Of a stretch of 9,201 nucleotides of DNA, positions 1 to 6,924 are shown one piece after another (the first letter of the stretch is position 1; each line of letters starts with the position of its first letter). The position numbers were made by a program, and so were the translations under genes. Below the pieces are notes generated by a model that saw nothing but the letters and a program-made list of their open reading frames with translations, was not told the DNA's origin and made no database searches. Source of the DNA: a bacterium (GTDB lineage Bacteria; Arandabacterota; Arandabacteria; Arandabacterales; Arandabacteraceae); assembly GCA_025774405.1 (NCBI GenBank), contig JALGWB010000064.1, forward strand, positions 1-9,201, in the 5' to 3' direction.

Positions 1-17
1 CAAAATAGATCTACCGA

Positions 18-284
18 TCAAAGCATGTTCTTGAAGTCTTTGCCAGGGCGGAATTTCACGGACTTGCTTGCCTTAATCTTGATAGGCTCACCGGTCTGCG
101 GGTTCCTTCCCATTCTCGCCTTCCTCGAAACAACAGTAAAGCTGCCAAAGCCGACCAACTGAACACCGCCCCGCTTGACATGTTTCTTGATGCCCTCAAG
201 CGTAGCATTGACAGCCGCCTCGGCGCCACGCTTGGTCATCTTGGTCTGCTTGGCGACATACTCAATCAGTTCCGCCTTGTTCAT
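18..284 (-). CDS. HU-family DNA-binding protein (HU-1)
   Basis: An 88-residue histone-like protein of the bacterial HU/IHF family, which binds and bends DNA as a dimer and compacts the nucleoid. The sequence shows the full family layout: a helical N-terminus starting MNKAELIEYVAKQ, the GFGSF core turn (about residues 45-49), and the DNA-binding beta arm with the RNPQTGE tip, whose proline normally intercalates in the minor groove. Length matches typical HU (about 90). The frame is open to a GTG at 327-329, but that codon lies beside the putative -10 box; the ATG at 282-284 has GAGGTG five bases upstream and gives a canonical N-terminus, so it is chosen. It lies downstream of the XRE-cupin gene in the same direction and appears to have its own promoter. 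HU versus a more specialised IHF-like role cannot be decided by sequence; the arm tip looks like HU. Confidence 0.95.
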   Translation of the reverse strand: MNKAELIEYVAKQTKMTKRGAEAAVNATLEGIKKHVKRGGVQLVGFGSFTVVSRKARMGRNPQTGEPIKIKASKSVKFRPGKDFKNML

Positions 285-319
285 AAAATCACCTCGCTTT
301 CCCCTGTGATTCTGCGCCC

Positions 320-348
320 ACGCTACCACTATTCGAAATCTTTGTCAA
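320..348 (-). promoter_or_regulatory. Putative sigma70-type promoter for HU-1
   Basis: On the minus strand a perfect TTGACA (343-348) is followed after 17 bases by TAGCGT (320-325), a weak -10 match (3 of 6). It lies about 36 bases upstream of the chosen ATG of HU-1, inside the intergenic gap. The -35 and the position are good evidence; the -10 is poor, so the exact start is uncertain. Its presence argues against the longer GTG start of the HU gene. Confidence 0.45.
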
Positions 349-357
349 CAATTTTTT

Positions 358-379
358 GCTGAAAATATAGTATTTTAGC
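358..379. repeat. AT-rich inverted repeat, candidate operator
   Basis: A near-perfect palindrome with arms GCTGAAAATA and TATTTTAGC around a two- to three-base centre (one unpaired base in one arm). It sits three to four bases after the stop codon of the XRE-cupin gene and about ten bases upstream of the -35 box of the HU-1 promoter. There is no U-run on the 3' side for either transcript direction (the minus-strand transcript continues with an A-run), so it does not look like an intrinsic terminator. An operator or a weak mRNA 3'-end hairpin are both possible; the function is inferred only from position. Confidence 0.4.
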
Positions 380-382
380 CTC

Positions 383-943
383 TCATAGCCCCAGACTAAA
401 AGCTGCCCAGAGCGATTCACTCACCTCATTTCCGATATTCCTTATGCCGTGAGGTTTGCCACCACTGAAATGGATTGAATCTCCAGCTTCCAGTTTGTAA
501 ATCTCTTCCCCGACCCTTACTTCAATCTTTCCAGAAAGTACATAGCCACACTCATCACCTTCATGGAAATGAGTGTAAGGGAATTGCCCATCCCCACCCG
601 GGCTTGCTACGAGCTTGTAGAAGTGAAGCCGACCGCCTGGAATACCTGTCGACAAGGGTTGGAGCACAAGTTTTGGTTTCTCACAAAGAAGGAGGGGTGC
701 TCCCGCCTCAGGCATGAGACACACATCAGGCAGTTCGACATCCTCAAGGAAGAAACTCGCATGCTTTGCCAGAGCCTTCGCAATTTTGTCAAGAACGTTG
801 ACAGTCGGCCAGGTTATACCCCGTTCGATCTGAGAAATATGAGTTGCAGAGATACCAGAACGTGATTGAACATCCTTAAGGGTAAGTGCCTGGCGCAGTC
901 GCTCTTCCCTGATTCGCTTTCCCAGCTCAACCTTGGTTGGCAT
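383..943 (-). CDS. XRE-cupin family transcriptional regulator
   Basis: A 186-residue two-domain regulator of the XRE-cupin type, a family in which an N-terminal helix-turn-helix binds operator DNA and a small C-terminal cupin barrel senses a metabolite. Residues 6-62 form the Cro/C1-type HTH, with the recognition segment ISATHISQIERG at about 31-42. Residues 104-184 form the cupin: motif 1 has H125, H127 and E131 in HFHEGDE followed by YVLSG, and motif 2 is GDSIHF...PHG with H165, so all four usual metal ligands are present. Length is typical. The ATG is supported by AAGGAGG five bases upstream. It is flanked by two HU-family genes in the same direction. Relatives control amino-acid, polyamine or stress genes; the ligand and target here are unknown, and control of the adjacent glucan operon or of its own gene is only a guess. 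Confidence 0.93.
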   Translation of the reverse strand: MPTKVELGKRIREERLRQALTLKDVQSRSGISATHISQIERGITWPTVNVLDKIAKALAKHASFFLEDVELPDVCLMPEAGAPLLLCEKPKLVLQPLSTGIPGGRLHFYKLVASPGGDGQFPYTHFHEGDECGYVLSGKIEVRVGEEIYKLEAGDSIHFSGGKPHGIRNIGNEVSESLWAAFSLGL

Positions 944-974
944 TGCAACCTCCTTGCTTGCCAGCCGTGCCCAT

Positions 975-1000
975 CTGTGCTAGCAAGAAGCTGCGCACAG
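975..1000. repeat. Short inverted repeat upstream of the XRE-cupin gene
   Basis: Six-base perfect arms (CTGTGC at 975-980 and GCACAG at 995-1000 on the plus strand) separated by 14 bases, about 32 bases upstream of the regulator start codon. A TATAGT box that could serve as -10 lies just upstream in the minus direction (1014-1019), without a convincing -35. XRE regulators often repress their own gene through dyads in this position, so an autoregulatory site is possible. Six-base arms can occur by chance, hence the low confidence. Confidence 0.25.
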
Positions 1001-1041
1001 CCTGCCGATCACGACTATAGAAGACCGATCCACAGTCTCCC

Positions 1042-1320
1042 TCAAAGTCCCGCCACTCTATCCTTGAGTTCACGCGAAACCTTGAAGACTGGCACCCTTC
1101 GTTCAGCGAGGGGAACTACCTCGCCCGTGCGGGGATTTCGGGCGGTTCGGGGCTTCCGTGTGACGACCTTGAAAGTGCCAAATCCTCTAATTTCGATATG
1201 CTTGCCTTCCCTCAGGGCTGCCTTGACGGCGGCAATGAAATGCGTAAAGATCTCAGCAGTCTCCTTCCGCGTAAGACCAGTTTTAGCAGCAATCTCCTCG
1301 ACAATATCAGCCTTGGTCAC
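1042..1320 (-). CDS. HU/IHF-family DNA-binding protein (HU-2, IHF-like)
   Basis: A 92-residue HU/IHF-family protein, expected to bend DNA as a homo- or heterodimer. With the GTG start it begins (M)TKADIVEEIAAKTGLTRKE, a close fit to IHF-alpha/HU N-termini; then comes the IRGFGTF core turn and the beta arm with RNPRTGE, keeping the intercalating proline, and a C-terminal helix ending DRVAGL. The open frame extends back to a TTG at 1374, but the extra 18 residues match nothing in the family and that start lies inside a promoter. The GTG at 1318-1320 has GAGGGGG five bases upstream, so it is preferred. The arm and C-terminus differ clearly from HU-1 (PLAERRVPVFKVSRELKD against KIKASKSVKFRPGKDFKN), so the two are divergent paralogs and not a recent duplication. 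It is followed about 100 bases later by the XRE-cupin gene. Confidence 0.93.
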   Translation of the reverse strand: MTKADIVEEIAAKTGLTRKETAEIFTHFIAAVKAALREGKHIEIRGFGTFKVVTRKPRTARNPRTGEVVPLAERRVPVFKVSRELKDRVAGL

Positions 1321-1325
1321 CGGCG

Positions 1326-1332
1326 CCCCCTC
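1326..1332 (-). promoter_or_regulatory. Ribosome binding site deciding the HU-2 start
   Basis: The minus strand reads GAGGGGG here, five bases upstream of the GTG at 1318-1320. No comparable site precedes the farther TTG at 1374. This, with the promoter upstream, fixes the 92-residue form as the likely product. Confidence 0.7.
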
Positions 1333-1354
1333 GTTACCCTGCTCCCGATTTTTC

Positions 1355-1384
1355 AGTTTAGCGAAACCTGGCAAATTGTGTCAA
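1355..1384 (-). promoter_or_regulatory. Putative sigma70-type promoter for HU-2
   Basis: Minus strand TTGACA (1379-1384, perfect -35) and TAAACT (1355-1360, 4 of 6 for -10) with an 18-base spacer. It lies just after the stop codon of the VWA gene and gives an expected transcription start near 1348, about 28 bases before the GTG. It would let HU-2 and possibly the XRE-cupin gene be transcribed apart from the glucan operon. No intrinsic terminator is visible between the VWA stop codon and this promoter, so read-through is also possible. Confidence 0.55.
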
Positions 1385-1406
1385 GCAAAAATCTTACGCT
1401 GAAGGC

Positions 1407-3527
1407 CTATACGAGGAGTTTGCGTTTACGGATCAGCCACTCAATTCCAAACAGTATCGCAAGTAATGCAAAAGTGGCGAAGTTGAGCTTTAAGGTAATG
1501 GCTTTACTGCTTCTGACTACGATAGTTCCAGGACTTATGACGCTTGTCAGATCCCCGACTTCTTTGTCACTGAGAACCCGGCCCCCGGTAGCAGCTGCAA
1601 GTTGCTCAAGTACTGCCGGCTCACCGTCAAAATTGCTGTCTTCGAGTCCACGTCGGTCAACATCAAAACGCACCGATTGCGCTATCTCTTTGCCAGAGGC
1701 AGTCCTCGCTCGCACCATGGCCGAGTATTCTCCTGAAGGAAGCTGATCGATTCTCATCGAATAGTTGCCATTTCCTTTGTCAGTCATGGCCGAAGCAAGT
1801 ATAGTCTCTCCAGTAGCCTGCCTTCTCACAACAACGTCAAGCCGGGCTCCTGCCACTGGCTTGAGATCGTCACTCAGCCTGGCGGAGATATCGATGGGCT
1901 CGCCTTGCATATAGACAAGCCTGGAAGTTGATGCAACGAGAGGCCTGGTCTCCTCTCTCTCATTTAGCCAGCTGATCAGATTGGTAAGCAGTTCATCATA
2001 AGCACTGACATCCAGGCCAAAGCCCTTCGGAGCTATGTCCCACTTCCACAGATCGAAACAGCTGAAAGCTGCAATCCGGCCAGCACCTATGCGCATCACC
2101 GTCAGCAAATCAACGCGGTCGCCGTTGCTCCTACCCTCCAAAAGCACGAGGGCCTGCTTGCGCGAACCAGCGATGAAACCCGGTACAGGGAGCGGGGGAA
2201 GCCTTGACCATGAGAACCTCTGACTTTCCATACCAACACGCATGACATCGTGATTCTGGCCAAGGCTGGTGACCACAGGTGCATAGAGACGTGGCCGACC
2301 CTGTCTCTGAGTGTTCAAAACGAATGGGGCAAAATCGGCAAAGAGCCTCTGATCGGCTTCGCCTGAGATGAAGAGAAGAGCGCCACCACGATTCAGATAC
2401 TGCTGGATCGCATCATACTCCTGGGCAAGCTTTGCGCCCTTGAAGATGACCAGAACATCAAGTGATACAAGAGCATCGCTAAGTCTCCCAAGGGCATCGT
2501 CAAGCGCTAACCTGGTTCTGGTAAGATACGTGCTTACCTCCATGCTAGGATTCTGTTTGAGAGCCCTTCTGGCAAAAGCAAAGTCCCACGATGGATAAGC
2601 TGCAATCAAGCAGACCTTCACCTTACCCTTGATGACTTTGACGGAAAATGAAGATTCGTTGTTTACAAGCACGTTTTCGCCCTCAAATGGGTCGATCCTT
2701 ACTCTGAATCCATGGATACCCATGTCTCCCACTTCAAGGTCAATTGGCATCCTGATCTTTGCGCCATGGGATGGCACTACGACTTGCCCTGAGTAGACTA
2801 TGCCCACCGAATCGCTGATGGTTACTCTTGTTGGGATATCCGTATCGGCGGTTCCACTGATGTCCAACCAGACTTTGATACGACTTCCGGCATAAGCGAT
2901 CTCATCGGCTTCAACCGATTCCAGGGCGATATCAGGAGTGGGCTTTGTTCCTATGGTCGCAATGCAATAGACCGGGATTGACAGATGAGAAGCATAGTAG
3001 CTGGGGTCGTCACCATAGTTGTTGGCACCGTCACTTATGACAACCACAACCGAAGGCTTGATTGCGGAAGTGGCTATCAGTGACTTCAGTGCACCGGCAA
3101 GATCAGTACGTGAACCTGCAGGCTTGATCGATGAGATGTCTTCGAGCGATATCTGCCTTAGATCATCGGAGAAGGAATACAATCTGAGATCAACCTTGCT
3201 TGAGAGCTCCCGAAGTGCGCTATCCAGCGCGTGTGAAGTAAGCAGGCGGATTTTGGAAGAATCAGGATACTGCATACTTCTGGATTCATCAATGAGAACA
3301 CTGACGACAGGCTTACGGTTACCTGAGCGTACAATCGTGATCTCGGGCGACGTAACCAGAAGCATGATGATCAGAACGGAGACCCACCTCAGGCAGCCAA
3401 GCAGAAGGCAGTAGTTGCGCGGAAGTCTGGGTGTTGTACGACGGTAGAGTATGAATGCCATCAGTGAGGCGACGAGGATTGATATCGAAATCGCCACTGA
3501 TGAGTCAGCATCTATCTGAGGCACCAT
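1407..3527 (-). CDS. VWA-domain membrane protein with amidotransferase-like domain
   Basis: A 706-residue inner-membrane protein with a large periplasmic part. Two transmembrane helices (about 11-28 and 47-64) are joined by an arginine-rich loop, and a third (about 683-699) is followed by RKRK; by the positive-inside rule the loop and tail are cytoplasmic and the bulk is periplasmic. Residues 73-195 form a von Willebrand A domain with an intact metal-binding MIDAS: D80, S82, S84 (DESRS), T141 and D166 (ISDGANN). A beta-rich stretch (200-300) leads to a class-I-glutamine-amidotransferase-like fold (about 303-520, with YLNRGGALLFISGE) lacking an evident catalytic triad, then an Ig-like region (530-625). 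Such proteins are known mostly as uncharacterised genes of FCB and planctomycete genomes, often near MoxR/DUF58/DUF4159 genes, none of which is visible here. The start lies four bases after the GH57 stop and has no Shine-Dalgarno sequence, suggesting translational coupling. Function unknown; binding of proteins or matrix is inferred from the VWA domain. Confidence 0.88.
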   Translation of the reverse strand: MVPQIDADSSVAISISILVASLMAFILYRRTTPRLPRNYCLLLGCLRWVSVLIIMLLVTSPEITIVRSGNRKPVVSVLIDESRSMQYPDSSKIRLLTSHALDSALRELSSKVDLRLYSFSDDLRQISLEDISSIKPAGSRTDLAGALKSLIATSAIKPSVVVVISDGANNYGDDPSYYASHLSIPVYCIATIGTKPTPDIALESVEADEIAYAGSRIKVWLDISGTADTDIPTRVTISDSVGIVYSGQVVVPSHGAKIRMPIDLEVGDMGIHGFRVRIDPFEGENVLVNNESSFSVKVIKGKVKVCLIAAYPSWDFAFARRALKQNPSMEVSTYLTRTRLALDDALGRLSDALVSLDVLVIFKGAKLAQEYDAIQQYLNRGGALLFISGEADQRLFADFAPFVLNTQRQGRPRLYAPVVTSLGQNHDVMRVGMESQRFSWSRLPPLPVPGFIAGSRKQALVLLEGRSNGDRVDLLTVMRIGAGRIAAFSCFDLWKWDIAPKGFGLDVSAYDELLTNLISWLNEREETRPLVASTSRLVYMQGEPIDISARLSDDLKPVAGARLDVVVRRQATGETILASAMTDKGNGNYSMRIDQLPSGEYSAMVRARTASGKEIAQSVRFDVDRRGLEDSNFDGEPAVLEQLAAATGGRVLSDKEVGDLTSVISPGTIVVRSSKAITLKLNFATFALLAILFGIEWLIRKRKLLV

Positions 3528-3531
3528 ATCG

Positions 3532-6500
3532 TCACATCAGCCTTATCTGTATCCCATCAATCTCCACAAGTCGATGGGTTCTGCGGTAGGCAGAAAGCAC
3601 ATCGTACTGGGAAGCCCCTGGTTCAACGACAAGGTCAATTATCGAAGGGCATAGCTGGTCGTCATCGCAACCGCCAAAGTACCACTGGCTGGCGACTGCC
3701 TCTACAGGCCTTATCTCTCCAAATGAATAACCATCATGACCGAGCATCGCAACAATAACATTCCATGTCCTGCTTCCCGAAATCGCATCTCTCGGCAATG
3801 TGACATATATCGACGAAGTGACCTCATCAGGATAGGATTTCACATTGACATCAAGTCTTGCACCCCTGGCATCATAGAGGGCAACCGTATCCATGCAAGC
3901 GCGGATGAAATATTCCCAGGCATGCTCCGGAACAGTTCTTGCCTTCCTTGCCCTGAACAAATCTCTTGTGCCTGAATTCGGTATGCCATCTGTGTCTATG
4001 TAAATGTCAACAGCCTGAAGACTATAGCCTGTTACGCCTCCCCAAGGGGCCGAAAGATCTCCACGCACTCCAATCCTGAAGATCAGATTGTCACTGGCAT
4101 CAAGCGAGACCTCGAGTGATGTGATATCGAAACAACCATCACCGAAGACAGCATCAGTCGGATAGGAATAGTAGCCAGGACCCTTATCGTCACCAACCGG
4201 ATCCTCGATGAAGCGGAGAAGCTTCAAGCCTCCGATCGGGACTTTCAGCTCAAGATAACTGTCATTTGGTATCCTGTCTTCAACTTTTCCATCGCACGAG
4301 GCTATGGCCACAAATCGTAGATTCTCACCACCCTGTAACCTCAGCATTTCAAAAGGCACTGCGATTTCGACGATCTCATCCATAGCATATTCTGCCTCAT
4401 CAAGCCTCCGCCACCCACCCACACCGTCAGCAGCGTCAATCTCGGCCGACACACCGTTGCCATCTGGAGCAATTCGAACCCTGGTGGCAACAGCAAAGTC
4501 GAGGTATAGCTTGCTTGCAGTGCCAAGATTCACATAGGCATTGGTTTCCGCAGTTCCTGACAGATAGACTTCCAGTGCGCAGTTGCTTGAGGAGAATTCC
4601 CTCCTGCTCCATTCGGTATCGAGGCGAAGGTAAAGACGATCACTATCATAGCCATAGTAGAGCCCGTGCAGAATGCCACGGATGCTCTCTTGCATTATAC
4701 CTTCCTCGCTATCATCAACATAGGCAGATGCATTCCACTCATCGGGTTCCGTCATCATGCCATCGATAGTAGGCACCATCATAGCAGTTATCTTACGTGA
4801 GGGCTTGGCCGGGAGGGGTTTGACAATCGGGATAAAGAGATGGCCGGGTGCGCCTTCACCAGCGAGCTCATAGACCCTGGCAAGCGTGCTCCGAAAGGCT
4901 CTGTCAAAAACCTCATCATTGCCAGAGCCCTGATCCAGCCCGTACCACCAGAACCAGTCGCTACCTTCAGCGATATAGATTTGCTCCATCATCTCTGCAA
5001 GAGTTTTGTCTGCAATGTGATCTCGTTTTGTCGCAATAAAATCACGGGCATCGGTGAGGTAGCTCCAGGCGAGGTTTTCCTCCTCCTCACCAATCCACGT
5101 GTCAAAGTTGCCAGCTATCCATGAACCAGGACTGAGATGATCAAGCGTTACCCTGGGAGGGACATTCTTCAGAAACTCTGAAATTGTTACCGGCACCAGC
5201 CAGTCTGCATCAGAGACTTGAGAATAGAAGGCATTAAGGAATTCCTTGCCATCGTGTTCAAAATGCTCCCAGGCATTCTCCCCATCCATTATGATCGGGA
5301 CAACAAAATCACCTTCGACGTTCTGGAGCTCGGACGCAATATCATACAGCTTACGAATCATATCGTTGGCAGCATCCATGCCATCCATCTTGGAGTACCG
5401 GAAGCCAATGTCGTCAGAGAGCTCATGATCTCTGAAGATGATCGCAACCCTGTGATCGATGCCAGGCAGGTAGTACATCTGATACTTCTGAGCAGCGGTT
5501 AGGGAGACTGTCCTGAGTGATTGTGCAAGCACCTCCTCGTCACTGGCAATCCAGTCAATCCCAGCATCAGCAATGAGAGGGATGATTGCTTCCGACACCG
5601 CGCCCTCTGATGGCCACATACCAGGAGGGCGCTTACCAAAAAGGGCCTGATAGTAGTCACAAGCCATCTCAATCTGACGCTCCGCATCCTCCGGATGCTC
5701 GAATGGCCTGGAGGGTAGCTCGATACCAGGGTTTGCTTCGCGCGCCACCCCGGTATCACAGAGCAGAGGAAGGATAGGATGGTAATACGGACTCGTCACA
5801 ACCTCAATCTGACCAAGATCCTGGAACTTCTTATGCACAGGGATGATGTTCCTCAGGATCTCGAACTGGGCTTCGATTATCTCGCTCTTTTCGGCTTCAG
5901 TAAAATCCCTTCCCTTGGCTATGAGATGCTGCACCCCGACGATCTGGCCGTCAGGCAGCCTCACATCACGCTCTTTGAAATCGGGGTCAAACTCAGCAAG
6001 GTTGAACCAGGCTTGCAGGTCGCGCCAATCCTGATCAGTCAGCCTTGCAATCGACGCCTTTATCTGCTTATCGGAATCACCGAGTTTCTTAGACGCCAGT
6101 TCAGCAAAACGGGGATAGATTTCAATCATTGTCGAGCGTGGCATTCTGAAGAAGTTTCGCAGGATGAATGCCTTGTCATCTTCGCTCAGCCTGTCAGGTG
6201 GTGTAAGTGTAAGTCTCACCCACTTGTCGCAACCCGGTATCGGCTCGCCAGGCTTGCCTCGATTGGTATCATAGGCCTCGACGATCTCAAGCAGCTGCGT
6301 AAGTAGTACAGGCGTGAGATTGACCGTGAACTTCATCTCAGGGTATTTCTCGAGAATTGCAACCATGTCGTAGTAATCCTTGATCCCATGGATGCGTACC
6401 CACGGTTCGGTGTACTCCCCTGTGGTGGGATCCTTGGAGTAGCGAGGCTGATGCTGATGCCAGAGAATGGCAAGGTAGAGTGGCTTCTTCAAAGGCGGCA

Positions 6501-6906
6501 GATGCTTTACAATGGGACCGGCCTTGCGCTTACCCCCACTCCAATCTATGGATCCGTCGCTCAGGATGATAATCACTGAATTCCGACCCTCATAGGGATC
6601 AGGAACATACCCTGGGCTGTAAGGGTCCTCCTGCCATACGGTCCCATCGATTACAAACTTGTATTCATAGCGACCTGGCTTAAGCGGTAGCACGATCTGC
6701 CAGAGTCCACCACCGATTTCCTGAAGGTGGTCCTTGGTTGGTGACCAGCCATTGAATTCGCCTGCGATGGTGACATCTGCGGCGTCGGGTGCTTCAAAAG
6801 TGAAAACAATCCCTTCGGGTGTTGCTCTTGGCCCAAGCTCCTCGTCCCCTGCAGAAGCCGAAGCCACCATCAGCAAAGCAACTAGAAGGACTGAATACTT
6901 TCTCAT
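3532..6906 (-). CDS. Secreted GH57 amylopullulanase-like glycosidase with CBM48 and glucodextranase-C domains
   Basis: A 1124-residue exported enzyme predicted to hydrolyse alpha-1,4 and perhaps alpha-1,6 bonds of starch, glycogen or pullulan. Residues 1-19 are a signal peptide (cleavage after ASA). Residues 30-115 resemble the AMPK-beta/CBM48 glycogen-binding fold (GEFNGWS, W54, W69, YEYKFVIDG with K83, W91). Residues 143-690 are GH57: HQHQP (150-154), PWVRIHG (168-174), SPYYHPILP (372-380), GMWPSE with likely nucleophile E434, MDGENAWEHF with likely acid/base D541, PGSWIAGNF (593-601) and SDWFWWYG (649-656). These motifs match the amylopullulanase type more than the 4-alpha-glucanotransferase or branching-enzyme types. 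Residues 710-890 look like a DOMON/CBM9-like beta sandwich (IDG...EW...), and 897-1117 match the glucodextranase C-terminal domain (EDPVGDDKGPGYYSYPT). There is no SLH or membrane anchor. The start has GGGAGG seven bases upstream. It lies 18 bases after the binding-protein gene, fitting uptake of its products. Substrate preference is not decided. Confidence 0.93.
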   Translation of the reverse strand: MRKYSVLLVALLMVASASAGDEELGPRATPEGIVFTFEAPDAADVTIAGEFNGWSPTKDHLQEIGGGLWQIVLPLKPGRYEYKFVIDGTVWQEDPYSPGYVPDPYEGRNSVIIILSDGSIDWSGGKRKAGPIVKHLPPLKKPLYLAILWHQHQPRYSKDPTTGEYTEPWVRIHGIKDYYDMVAILEKYPEMKFTVNLTPVLLTQLLEIVEAYDTNRGKPGEPIPGCDKWVRLTLTPPDRLSEDDKAFILRNFFRMPRSTMIEIYPRFAELASKKLGDSDKQIKASIARLTDQDWRDLQAWFNLAEFDPDFKERDVRLPDGQIVGVQHLIAKGRDFTEAEKSEIIEAQFEILRNIIPVHKKFQDLGQIEVVTSPYYHPILPLLCDTGVAREANPGIELPSRPFEHPEDAERQIEMACDYYQALFGKRPPGMWPSEGAVSEAIIPLIADAGIDWIASDEEVLAQSLRTVSLTAAQKYQMYYLPGIDHRVAIIFRDHELSDDIGFRYSKMDGMDAANDMIRKLYDIASELQNVEGDFVVPIIMDGENAWEHFEHDGKEFLNAFYSQVSDADWLVPVTISEFLKNVPPRVTLDHLSPGSWIAGNFDTWIGEEEENLAWSYLTDARDFIATKRDHIADKTLAEMMEQIYIAEGSDWFWWYGLDQGSGNDEVFDRAFRSTLARVYELAGEGAPGHLFIPIVKPLPAKPSRKITAMMVPTIDGMMTEPDEWNASAYVDDSEEGIMQESIRGILHGLYYGYDSDRLYLRLDTEWSRREFSSSNCALEVYLSGTAETNAYVNLGTASKLYLDFAVATRVRIAPDGNGVSAEIDAADGVGGWRRLDEAEYAMDEIVEIAVPFEMLRLQGGENLRFVAIASCDGKVEDRIPNDSYLELKVPIGGLKLLRFIEDPVGDDKGPGYYSYPTDAVFGDGCFDITSLEVSLDASDNLIFRIGVRGDLSAPWGGVTGYSLQAVDIYIDTDGIPNSGTRDLFRARKARTVPEHAWEYFIRACMDTVALYDARGARLDVNVKSYPDEVTSSIYVTLPRDAISGSRTWNVIVAMLGHDGYSFGEIRPVEAVASQWYFGGCDDDQLCPSIIDLVVEPGASQYDVLSAYRRTHRLVEIDGIQIRLM

Positions 6907-6924
6907 GCGACTGCCTCCCTTGAG

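Noticed and set aside
358..379. Intrinsic terminator for the XRE-cupin gene
   Set aside because: The hairpin stem is almost all A-T and is followed by an A-run, not a U-run, on the transcribed strand, so it is kept only as an inverted repeat.
303..520. Active glutamine amidotransferase function for the VWA protein (these numbers are residues of that protein)
   Set aside because: The fold is suggested, but I see no nucleophilic Cys elbow with the matching His-Glu pair, so only a degenerate, probably structural domain is claimed.
866..1402. Plus-strand open frame of 178 codons across the gap between the XRE-cupin and HU-2 genes
   Set aside because: It is antisense to two clear genes, rich in Ser/Leu/Arg without any recognisable motif, and has no supporting ribosome binding site.
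1385..1409. Intrinsic terminator after the VWA gene
   Set aside because: A short T-run follows the stop codon, but the only upstream stem is three base pairs, too weak to call.
1198..1746. Plus-strand open frame of 182 codons over HU-2 and the end of the VWA gene
   Set aside because: It is antisense to both genes, Ser/Leu-rich and lacks family features.
5779..6306. Plus-strand open frame of 175 codons inside the GH57 gene
   Set aside because: It lies wholly antisense to conserved GH57 catalytic-domain sequence and shows no domain of its own; it is a shadow frame.
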